Assembly: GCA_039028155.1 (NCBI GenBank) | Contig: JBCCIS010000026.1 | Span: 1 to 64,000 of the forward strand | Origin: Pseudomonadota bacterium | Lineage (GTDB): Bacteria; Pseudomonadota; Alphaproteobacteria; SP197 | Direction of reading: 5' to 3' | DNA: 64,000 nt | Part shown: one piece after another, positions 45,674 through 52,254 of the stretch | Layout of the letters: each line of letters starts with the position of its first letter | Numbering within the stretch: position 1 is the stretch's first letter | Made by a program: the position numbers and the translations under genes | Notes under the pieces: model-generated | The model's database searches: none | What the model saw: the letters and a program-made list of their open reading frames with translations, nothing else | What the model was told of the DNA's origin: nothing

Positions 45674-45823
45674 TTACCGGTCGGTGGCGTGGCGCATGCC
45701 AAGCTGCCGCGACCGGGTCGCCGTCGCGTAGACGGTGGCCAGAAGGTTCGCGACCAGGCTGATCATCGTGATCAACCATACGCCCATGATGGTCGCAAAG
45801 CTCGTCCAAAGCGCTGAGATCAT
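45674..45823 (-). CDS. 49-residue single-helix membrane protein
   Basis: This short frame from ATG 45823 has GGGAGG eight bases upstream. It encodes one long hydrophobic helix (about residues 4-31: WTSFATIMGVWLITMISLV) and a basic tail (TRSRQLGMRH). Basic residues after the helix suggest an outside-to-inside topology. It lies leftward from the palindromes at 45950-45997 and could share their control. It is too short to assign a family. Confidence 0.5.
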   Translation of the reverse strand: MISALWTSFATIMGVWLITMISLVANLLATVYATATRSRQLGMRHATDR

Positions 45824-45949
45824 GTCACCTGCCTCCCACCACCTGCATAGGCGCTGGCGCGCGCCATGTCGATTCCCGACGACAGAAAAACCGCTGAATC
45901 CTGCAGTTTTTGGGCTATTTGGCCCAAAACGGCGGCATCTCAAGAAATT

Positions 45950-45968
45950 AATTGAACGACGTTTAATT
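45950..45968. promoter_or_regulatory. cluster TetR operator, copy 1
   Basis: AATTGAAC-GAC-GTTTAATT is a 19-bp palindrome 73 bp before the first gene of the biosynthetic cluster. It matches copy 2 at 45979-45997 and the site in front of the cluster tetR at 52042-52060. The shared core is TTGAAC or CTGAAC, three bases, then GTT. Confidence 0.72.
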
Positions 45969-45978
45969 GATCCCATAT

Positions 45979-45997
45979 AACTGAACGGTGTTCAATT
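45979..45997. promoter_or_regulatory. cluster TetR operator, copy 2
   Basis: AACTGAAC-GGT-GTTCAATT is a 19-bp palindrome with inner TGAAC/GTTCA arms. It starts 29 bp after copy 1, near three helical turns, and ends 44 bp before the first cluster gene. Two adjacent sites suggest tight repression of the cluster promoter. Confidence 0.75.
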
Positions 45998-46041
45998 AAT
46001 GCGCCTTTCGGACATGTTCCAAAAGGGGCGGGAGGTTCTCC

Positions 46042-46605
46042 ATGGATGCCGTTCTGTTTGTTCTGATTGGCGGTCTGTTTGCCTTGATCGGCGCCCTGCC
46101 GGTGATCTTCTTCCAGCGGCGTGGTGGGCTGAACCTGCGCTGGTGGCTGACGGCGGCACCGTTCTTTGTCGCCGGTGCCGCGCTGCCGGTCACCTATCTG
46201 GGGCTCGCGCCGATCTGGCAGTTGCCGCAACCGGTTGCCTTGGCTTTCACGATACTGGCGACACTGGCGGCGTCATTCGCGCTGGCGCTGACGACCTACA
46301 CGCTCGGCATCCATCGCCGCCGTATTGCGCTGTGGCACCAGAGCGATGACGCGCCCGAGGAGATCGTTACCGACGGCCCCTATCGCCTGGTGCGCCATCC
46401 CTTTTACACGGCCTTTCTGGCCGCGCTTCTGGCGGCCGTCTTCGCCGCGCCGTCAACGGTCACATTGGTCTGCCTGCTGTGGGGGTTTGCCGCGCTCTTC
46501 CTGACGGCGCGCCGTGAGGAGCGGCGGCTTCTGGGTTCGACGCTTGGCGCCACGTATGAGGCCTATATGCGTCGCACCGGTCATTTCCTTCCGTTGAGGG
46601 GATAG
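46042..46605 (+). CDS. isoprenylcysteine carboxyl methyltransferase-like membrane protein
   Basis: This 187-residue protein has five hydrophobic helices. The C-terminal part carries the ICMT/phospholipid methyltransferase signature: TDGPYRLVRHPFYTAFL, then EERRLL and YEAYMRRTGHFLP. Bacterial relatives methylate lipids, isoprenoids or unknown carboxylates with SAM. It is the first gene of the cluster, directly behind the two TetR operators, and the KAS III gene follows after 7 bp. Methylation of the final product or of its carboxyl end is a plausible but unproven role. Confidence 0.85.
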   Translation: MDAVLFVLIGGLFALIGALPVIFFQRRGGLNLRWWLTAAPFFVAGAALPVTYLGLAPIWQLPQPVALAFTILATLAASFALALTTYTLGIHRRRIALWHQSDDAPEEIVTDGPYRLVRHPFYTAFLAALLAAVFAAPSTVTLVCLLWGFAALFLTARREERRLLGSTLGATYEAYMRRTGHFLPLRG

Positions 46606-46612
46606 AACAGTC

Positions 46613-47566
46613 ATGCAAGACATCTTCCTAAGCGATCTTGCCTATGCGCTGGGTGACGATGCGGTCACGGTGCATGAGAGCGCCAAGGCGGGCCGGCTGG
46701 TCTCCGATCCCGACGCCCTCCTAAACGCGGGTTTCCGGACACACCATCTGTGCCGACCACAGACCACGGTGGTCGATCTTGCCGCGCGGAGTCTGGATCG
46801 CTTTCAAGCGCCGCTATGCGCCGCGCCGATCCTGATCTTCGCAACGGCGTTAACGCCGAACGGCAATCTGGGTGATCCCGTGACGTGCGAGGAAACCGGC
46901 GATGTCCGTCACCTCATGGACTTCCCGGCAAGCCGTCTCCAGGTTCAACTTGGCCTCGCCGATACGGCGGTCATCGGACTGAACCAACAGGCGTGCACGG
47001 CAACGTTGGGCGCAATCCGGGTCGCGCGCGGCCTGCTGGCCGCCGAACCCGATCTGGGTCAGGTCATCTGTGTCAGCGCCGATCGATTTCCCGAAGGTGC
47101 GACTTATGAGCAAAGCTACAACGTCATCTCCGACGGGTCGGCGGCATTTCGGATCAGCAAGTGCGAAGGTCCCTTCCGCGTGCTCGCCTGCCATCAGTTG
47201 ACCAACGGTACATTGGCCGCAGCGTCGGACGACGAGACGGTCGGCGCGTACTTTTCCCACACCCAGCGCCTGATCGGCGAGACCGTCGCCCGTGCCGGAC
47301 TCGGCATTGCGGATGTCGATTGGCTGGTGCCGCAGAACATGAACCGCGCGGCATGGCTGGTCATGGCGCGACTGCTGCAGCTGCCCGAAGAACGCGTTGC
47401 CTGCGCCACGCTGGGCGATGTCGGCCACGTCATAGCCGCGGACAACATCATCAACCTGCACAGCCTGGCGGCGAGTGGTCAGCTCAAGCAAGGCGAGCGC
47501 GTGCTTATGGTCATGGCCGGTTTCGGCATGAACTGGCAGGCGGTGCTTCTGGAGGTGACGTCATGA
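46613..47566 (+). CDS. KAS III (FabH)-like synthase with altered catalytic triad
   Basis: This 317-residue thiolase-fold enzyme of FabH type has the nucleophile Cys128 in NQQACTATLGAI. The usual His of the PHQAN motif is Gln241 (VPQNMN), and the usual Asn of GNTSAAS is replaced at His272 (GDVGHVIAADNI). Such changes occur in KAS III-like enzymes that transfer an acyl group to O or N rather than condense with malonyl-ACP. Its stop overlaps the next start as ATGA. It sits between a methyltransferase and a diiron oxygenase gene with carrier proteins downstream. Confidence 0.87.
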   Translation: MQDIFLSDLAYALGDDAVTVHESAKAGRLVSDPDALLNAGFRTHHLCRPQTTVVDLAARSLDRFQAPLCAAPILIFATALTPNGNLGDPVTCEETGDVRHLMDFPASRLQVQLGLADTAVIGLNQQACTATLGAIRVARGLLAAEPDLGQVICVSADRFPEGATYEQSYNVISDGSAAFRISKCEGPFRVLACHQLTNGTLAAASDDETVGAYFSHTQRLIGETVARAGLGIADVDWLVPQNMNRAAWLVMARLLQLPEERVACATLGDVGHVIAADNIINLHSLAASGQLKQGERVLMVMAGFGMNWQAVLLEVTS

Positions 47567-48417
47567 TGAACCACGCCAAAACCAAGGGCTACGACCGCCT
47601 GGTGACACTGTCCGAAGAGTCGGCCGGCGAAGCGCCGATCCGTTGGCCGGAACACCTGGATGATGACGATCTATGCTTCGCGCCCGACCTGGTGTCGCTT
47701 GCCGGCACCGAGGATTATGCCGGGATGGATGATGCGGCGCGGCGACGGCTTACCCTGTTCGAGGCGGCGAACTTTTTCAGCCTCAACATCCACGGCGAAA
47801 CTCACGTGATCAAAGGCATCGCCGCGCGCCTGAACGAACCGCGATTTGCCGCCCATCGCGGCTATCTCCAGCACTTTCTGGAAGAGGAGGTGCGTCATAG
47901 CGCGATGTTCGCGACGTTCTGCCGCCGTTATGCCGGCAAGGTTTACGCCGAACGTTCGCTCGCCATGTCCGATGACCACGGGCCGGACGGCGACCTGTTG
48001 TTCTTTGCCCGCATCGCCGTCTTCGAGGAGATCGTCGATGCGTTCAACCGCACGATGGCGCGCGATCAAACGCTGGCGCCCGTCGTGCGGGAGATCCACC
48101 GCCGCCATCACGTTGATGAAGCCCGCCATTTGGCATTTGGCAGGAGCTTCTTGAACGACATTGTAGCCGCGCGCGCGTCAGACTGGACAGCGGATGAGCG
48201 CCATGCCGTCGCTCACAAGCTGGAGCGGTTTGCCGATCAGTCGTGGCGACTCTTGTTCAATCCCGAAGTCTATGCCGATGCCGGCCTTGGCGACGTCTTC
48301 GCGCTGCGTCGCCGCGCCATAGCCAGCGAGGCGTCACAACAGCGTCGCGACTGGACCTTGCGCGGCTGCCGGCGCCTGCTGTCGCGTCTGGATCCTGTCG
48401 GTCCGGCGGTGTCATGA
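47563..48417 (+). CDS. AurF-like diiron oxygenase
   Basis: This 284-residue protein has the AurF (p-aminobenzoate N-oxygenase) family diiron ligands in order: Glu79 (NIHGETH), Glu109 and His112 (EEEVRHSAMF), Glu155 or Glu156, and the H-x3-E-x2-H group His182, Glu186, His189 (HHVDEARH). AurF relatives oxidise amines to hydroxylamines or nitro groups, and some hydroxylate carrier-bound amino acids (CmlI and CmlA are comparable chemistry). GGAGG lies seven bases before the ATG, which overlaps the KAS III stop. The carrier-protein gene overlaps its end. Confidence 0.88.
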   Translation: MMNHAKTKGYDRLVTLSEESAGEAPIRWPEHLDDDDLCFAPDLVSLAGTEDYAGMDDAARRRLTLFEAANFFSLNIHGETHVIKGIAARLNEPRFAAHRGYLQHFLEEEVRHSAMFATFCRRYAGKVYAERSLAMSDDHGPDGDLLFFARIAVFEEIVDAFNRTMARDQTLAPVVREIHRRHHVDEARHLAFGRSFLNDIVAARASDWTADERHAVAHKLERFADQSWRLLFNPEVYADAGLGDVFALRRRAIASEASQQRRDWTLRGCRRLLSRLDPVGPAVS

Positions 48418-48683
48418 CCGCGCACGCTGACATTCGTAGCTGGCTGCGCGACTGGGTGGCCGAGACAAGTGGCGAACCGGTGTCGTCGTTCGACGATGAG
48501 ACCGCGCTGTTCGCTGATGGCCTCCTGGACTCCACCGACTTTGTCGAGCTGTTGCTGGTGATCGAGGAGCGTACCGGCCGGCCGGTAGACCTCGCGCGTT
48601 TCGAACCCAATGCGTTTGCGAGCATTAACGCCATGACGCGCCATCTGTTTGCGGAGACGTCTTATGAACCATCTCTGTCTTGA
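48414..48683 (+). CDS. acyl carrier protein 1
   Basis: This 89-residue four-helix carrier protein has Ser40 in DGLLDSTDFVELL as the phosphopantetheine site. The helix after it, LLVIEERTGRPV, is the usual partner surface. ATGA coupling to the diiron oxygenase and a 20-bp overlap with the next gene, a carrier-protein-directed amino acid ligase, suggest it is the acceptor of that ligase. It is not the housekeeping fatty acid ACP. Confidence 0.88.
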   Translation: MTAHADIRSWLRDWVAETSGEPVSSFDDETALFADGLLDSTDFVELLLVIEERTGRPVDLARFEPNAFASINAMTRHLFAETSYEPSLS

Positions 48684-49485
48684 TCATTCGGACCTGGCAG
48701 GGCTTAGCGCAAGGCCCTTGCACGGCGTCGAACTCGACTTCGTTGATGACCTCGATGCGATGATTGTCGCATTGGCCCGTGCCGATGGCGCAGAGGTCTG
48801 GCGGTTCGCGCCTTTGATTGCAATGTCCACGCTGCAGCGCGCCGGATACTGCGACTCGTTTCCTCAGCATGTCACGGTTCCCGTGCCCATGACGCAAAGC
48901 CGTGAGGCTGCGGTCGACTGTGCGCACCAGCCACATGCTTTGGCTCCGGCTGCCTGTCTGCCGCTGTATGACGCTATTGCCGGCACGGATCGTGACGGGC
49001 GGTTGCTGATTACGACCTCCAACACGTGCTGGCGCCATGAACGCCATTACGCCGTCCACCGGCGCCAGTGGGCGTTCACGATGCGGGAAGTCGTGTGCAT
49101 CGGGACGGATGGTGATGTCAGATCGTTCTTGAACGCATGGCGTGGGCACCTGGCGACGATCGCGCGGCTTCTGGGCCTGAATGTCTCATTGATGGCGGCT
49201 TCGGATCCGTTCTTTGGTCCCGGCGATACGAAAGCCTTCTACCAGACGCTTGCGGGCGCGAAGACGGAGCTGACGGTCGGCGACGATCTGGCGATCGCGT
49301 CGCTCAACAACCATCGTCACCACTTCGCCAACGCTTTCGATATACGTGTCGCGGGCAACACCGCATCGACCGGCTGTGTCGCGTTCGGTCTGGATCGCTG
49401 GCTGGCCGCCATGAACGAACGCCACGGCACCGATGCCGCGGCGTGGCCCGCCGTTCCCGGTCCCCAACAGGTTCTGGAGGCCTAG
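48664..49485 (+). CDS. amino acid:[carrier protein] ligase, class II aaRS-like
   Basis: This 273-residue protein resembles the truncated class II seryl-tRNA-synthetase homologues that charge carrier proteins instead of tRNA. Motif 2 is in TCWRHERHY with Arg124 and Glu126, motif 3 is FGLDRW with Arg245, and the zinc ligands are Cys122, Glu142 (FTMRE) and Cys238 (STGCVAFG), the Cys-Glu-Cys set of that family. There is no tRNA-binding domain. It overlaps acyl carrier protein 1 by 20 bp. The amino acid used, Gly or Ala in known relatives, cannot be read here. Confidence 0.87.
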   Translation: MNHLCLDHSDLAGLSARPLHGVELDFVDDLDAMIVALARADGAEVWRFAPLIAMSTLQRAGYCDSFPQHVTVPVPMTQSREAAVDCAHQPHALAPAACLPLYDAIAGTDRDGRLLITTSNTCWRHERHYAVHRRQWAFTMREVVCIGTDGDVRSFLNAWRGHLATIARLLGLNVSLMAASDPFFGPGDTKAFYQTLAGAKTELTVGDDLAIASLNNHRHHFANAFDIRVAGNTASTGCVAFGLDRWLAAMNERHGTDAAAWPAVPGPQQVLEA

Positions 49486-50577
49486 ATGACAACGCGAACC
49501 ATCCTGATCACCGGTGCGGCGGGCTATATGGGCGCACGCGTGGCGCGGGCGTTGGCACGCGATCCTGATGCGCACCTTGTGCTGTGGGTTCGTGCGCCGT
49601 CGCGCGAGGACGCGAAGGCGCGGACGGCGCGGCTTTGTGCCGACCTCACACGAGAAGGCGCCACCGTCACGACGCTTCATGGCGACCTTACAAATAACGC
49701 CCCGTTTGCCGATGTCGACCAGCATGCCGTCACTGATATCGTTCATGGCGCGGCCGTCACCCAGTTCGGTGTCGCGTATGACGAAGCCGTCGCGATCAAC
49801 GTGGCGGGCACACAACACGTGGTCGATCTGGCACGCGCCTGTCCGCGGCTCCAATCCATCAACCTGCTCAGCACGCTCTATGTGGCCGGCCTGAAGGAGG
49901 CGCCGATCGCCGAAGCATTGCTGCCCATGCCCGAGGCGTTCGCCAACCATTATGAACGTTCCAAGTGGATGGCCGAGGAGATTGTCGGACGGTCAGCCGG
50001 CGACCTGCCGTGGCGTATCCTGCGTCTGCCGACCGTCGTCGCCGACAACGACGCCGGCCGGGTCGTGCAAGTCAATGCGGTGCATAACGCGCTGAGGCTC
50101 CTGTTTCACGGTCTGCTTCCCGTCGTTCCGGGCAAGTCCGAAACGCCGCTCTATCTGGCGACGGCCGAAGAACTCGATCAGCCGATACGCGAAATCGTGA
50201 TGTCAGCTCCGCTGGAGCAGGTTTTCAACGTCGTGCCGGATGCGCGGGAGCCTGCGTCGTTGGGCGACATCATTGCCGGCGCCCACGAGGCCTTTTCCGA
50301 TACACCACGCTATCGCGCGAGAACAATGGCGTTGCCGCCATGGTGCGACTGGCAAGCCTTTACCGCTCTATCCGAGGCGGTCGACCGCTTCAGCACGGAT
50401 CTGGTGCGCCAGGCCAACCGCGTGATTGCGCCTTTCGCGCGGCAGCTTTACGTCAACCATGCCGTCGAGACCGGCGCTGCCATGCCCGGCATTCGGTGTC
50501 ACACCAGCCTATCGCGCGCCGTTTTGACGGCGCGTGTCTGCCGCCATCTTGTCGCCACCCGATGGGGATTTTCATGA
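49486..50577 (+). CDS. thioester-reductase-like extended SDR
   Basis: This 363-residue protein has the Rossmann motif TGAAGYMGARVA at residues 9-20, a catalytic SxxY-type segment NLLSTLYVAG, and Tyr156/Lys160 in YERSK. The layout matches NAD(P)-binding domain 4 / thioester reductase domains that release carrier-bound acyl groups as aldehydes or alcohols. The C-terminal ~90 residues (KVNAVH and beyond are helical) may dock the carrier. The ATG follows the ligase stop directly, and the next gene overlaps its stop. Confidence 0.85.
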   Translation: MTTRTILITGAAGYMGARVARALARDPDAHLVLWVRAPSREDAKARTARLCADLTREGATVTTLHGDLTNNAPFADVDQHAVTDIVHGAAVTQFGVAYDEAVAINVAGTQHVVDLARACPRLQSINLLSTLYVAGLKEAPIAEALLPMPEAFANHYERSKWMAEEIVGRSAGDLPWRILRLPTVVADNDAGRVVQVNAVHNALRLLFHGLLPVVPGKSETPLYLATAEELDQPIREIVMSAPLEQVFNVVPDAREPASLGDIIAGAHEAFSDTPRYRARTMALPPWCDWQAFTALSEAVDRFSTDLVRQANRVIAPFARQLYVNHAVETGAAMPGIRCHTSLSRAVLTARVCRHLVATRWGFS

Positions 50578-51149
50578 TGATCGACAACGACAGCCTATGG
50601 ACACTCAGCTACTACCGCCTCTCGGAGATTACGGGGTCATTGTTCTTCGGCCGCGTGATCAAGACGGTCGGCGATCACCCGTTGCAGGGCGAACTGACGA
50701 AACACTTCGCCGATGAAGCACAGCACGCCTGGCTTTGGACCGACTGCCTGAAACGTCTCGGCAAGGAGCCGCTGAAGCTGGATCGCGCCTATCAGGACCA
50801 GTATGCGTCGGTGATCGGCGCGCCGGGCAGTCTGATGGAGGTGCTGGCCGCGACGCTGGTCTTCGAGCAGCGCGTGATCGGTCAGTACGCGCGTCATCTG
50901 AAGGCGCCTGAACTGACGCCCCAGGTGGCGGCGACGTTGCGGACTATCATGGATGACGAACGCTGGCATCTCGCATGGGTGCGCGAAGCGCTCAAAGGTA
51001 TGTGGGCCGACTACGGCGAAGCGACGGTCGAAGCCACGCTGGCGCGCTACCGCGATGCCGACCGCACGGTGTTCTCCGAAACGGTCAGCGACGCGACAGA
51101 GCGGTTGGCGCGCACAATCGGCCTTAACGTGAAGAGGGTGTCATCATGA
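50574..51149 (+). CDS. ferritin-like diiron protein, putative oxygenase
   Basis: This 191-residue four-helix protein has the complete diiron pattern: Glu18, Glu48-x-x-His51 (DEAQHAW), Glu98 (VFEQRVIG) and Glu129-x-x-His132 (DDERWH). It is a ferritin-like carboxylate-bridged diiron protein, distinct from the AurF-like enzyme upstream. It might oxidise a carrier-bound intermediate or an aldehyde (compare aldehyde-deformylating oxygenase). The start overlaps the reductase stop as ATGA and the second carrier-protein gene overlaps its end. Confidence 0.85.
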   Translation: MMIDNDSLWTLSYYRLSEITGSLFFGRVIKTVGDHPLQGELTKHFADEAQHAWLWTDCLKRLGKEPLKLDRAYQDQYASVIGAPGSLMEVLAATLVFEQRVIGQYARHLKAPELTPQVAATLRTIMDDERWHLAWVREALKGMWADYGEATVEATLARYRDADRTVFSETVSDATERLARTIGLNVKRVSS

Positions 51150-51400
51150 TTGAGCGCAATGAGATCGACCGTGTTGTCGATAGTCATCTGATCAATCCGA
51201 TCGCCAGCTTCGATCCGGCAACGCCGATTATCGATGCGGTCGCCGACTCGTTTGCGTATGTCGAGCTGGCGCTGGATCTGGAGGAGCAGTTCGGGTTGCG
51301 GTTGTCCGATGGTGATCTAGCCGAGATGGCGACGGTCGGCGACTTGTCCGGTGTCATCAATGATCGCGTCGCCGCCTTGAACGACGGGGCGCTGAATTGA
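51146..51400 (+). CDS. acyl carrier protein 2
   Basis: This 84-residue carrier protein has Ser35 in VADSFAYVELALDLEEQFG as the attachment site. It differs clearly from carrier protein 1 and has a shorter N-terminus. It overlaps the diiron gene by 4 bp and ends the cluster six bases from the converging tetR gene. Two unlike carriers suggest one for the amino acid and one for an acyl or oxidised intermediate. Confidence 0.85.
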   Translation: MIERNEIDRVVDSHLINPIASFDPATPIIDAVADSFAYVELALDLEEQFGLRLSDGDLAEMATVGDLSGVINDRVAALNDGALN

Positions 51401-51405
51401 CGCTC

Positions 51406-52014
51406 CTAACGGGCCGACGTGGCCTCGTCAGCCGCGGCGCCGGTGGCCAGGTAGCGCACCATGTCATGCGCCAGATCAGCGGGTTTTGGCTCGCCAAAAG
51501 CCGCGAGGTTGCCGGCATTGGCGAGAACCATCAGGCCGTGAACACTGGCCCAGGCGATCAACGCGAATGAGCGGCGGCGGTTGGCGGTGATCTCAGGCGC
51601 GACAGCGCGCTCAAGAATGGCGATCGTTTGATCGACGTGCGGGGTGTACCAGGGCGGCAGGCTTACCCGTCCGGGAACGGTATAGTCGAGGACGGCGGCC
51701 CAATCGCGTTGGTGGTCTTCGGCAAACTTGAAGTAGCAGACCAGCAAGGCCTCGAGGTTGGCGGTGATGTCATCGCCCAGCTCGACCTTCGCCATTTGCT
51801 CATAGAGCCGGTCCAGCGTGCGGGCGTTGACGTGCAGCACGAGCTCATCGAAGTTCTCGAACAGGCTGTAGATCGTGCCTGGCGAATAGCCGATGCGTTC
51901 GGCAACGGCGCGCGCGGTGAGGGCAGCGAGCCCCTTTGTCGCGACGATGTCGTGTCCGGCGGTAAGCGCAAGTTCCGTCAGTTCCTCACGCGTGTGATCG
52001 CTGCGGCGTCCCAC
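51406..52014 (-). CDS. TetR-family repressor of the biosynthetic cluster
   Basis: This 202-residue protein has its helix-turn-helix at about residues 33-66 (LTARAVAERIGYSPGTIYSLF). The C-terminal domain is of the TetR_C_13/WHG-like kind (WYTPHVDQTIAILERAV, ALIAWASVHGLMVLANAG). The GTG start has AAAGGAG five bases upstream. Its promoter carries the same 19-bp palindrome as the cluster promoter, so it probably represses both. Its ligand may be the cluster product or an intermediate. Confidence 0.92.
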   Translation of the reverse strand: MGRRSDHTREELTELALTAGHDIVATKGLAALTARAVAERIGYSPGTIYSLFENFDELVLHVNARTLDRLYEQMAKVELGDDITANLEALLVCYFKFAEDHQRDWAAVLDYTVPGRVSLPPWYTPHVDQTIAILERAVAPEITANRRRSFALIAWASVHGLMVLANAGNLAAFGEPKPADLAHDMVRYLATGAAADEATSAR

Positions 52015-52041
52015 GGTTCTCCTTTCGGCCAGGAGCGATAG

Positions 52042-52060
52042 AATTGAACAATGTTCGTTT
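52042..52060. promoter_or_regulatory. cluster TetR operator, copy 3
   Basis: AATTGAAC-AAT-GTTCGTTT lies 28 bp in front of the cluster tetR start. It shares the AAYTGAAC-N3-GTT core with the two sites at 45950-45997. This copy has the weakest right arm (GTTCG), as often seen in an autoregulatory site. Confidence 0.72.
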
Positions 52061-52086
52061 ATCGCTCGGTGTCAACCGTCGGGATC

Positions 52087-52152
52087 TCACGCGCGTTTCA
52101 TGTCGGCCAAGACGAGTTTGTCGACGTCGTGGTGTAGGTGGGCCCAAAACGG
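52087..52152 (-). pseudogene. 3' remnant of a Rieske-like oxygenase gene
   Basis: On the minus strand these bases read PFWAHLHHDVDKLVLADMKRA and stop at TGA 52087-52089. The intact Rieske-like protein at 55945-57156 ends PFWDDLHHYFNKLVMTDMMRP, 12 of 21 residues identical, and the DNA is also similar. The fragment has no upstream part, so it is the leftover end of a lost paralogue. Confidence 0.75.
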
Positions 52153-52169
52153 CAGGCGGCATCAAGGGA

Positions 52170-52244
52170 GCGCAGCCATATGGCTATCCGGAAGACTGGG
52201 GCCTGCTGACGGCGGCTCTGGTCCAGGCGGGTATCCCGGAGCAG
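52170..52244 (+). pseudogene. 3' remnant of a TolB/TPR protein gene
   Basis: On the plus strand 25 codons read AQPYGYPEDWGLLTAALVQA then GIPEQ. The intact gene at 41671-43578 ends AQPYSNAEDWETLTASLVRA, GIPEQ and stop: 18 of 25 identical. Here the stop is lost and the frame runs on into GTRP. The upstream part is missing. It abuts the Rieske-like remnant on the opposite strand. Confidence 0.75.
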
Positions 52245-52254
52245 GGGACCCGGC

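Noticed and set aside
46042-51400. Reading the cluster as ordinary fatty acid synthesis
   Set aside because: The KAS III-like active site is altered, there is no ketoreductase/dehydratase/enoyl-reductase set, and an amino acid ligase and two diiron enzymes have no place in fatty acid synthesis.
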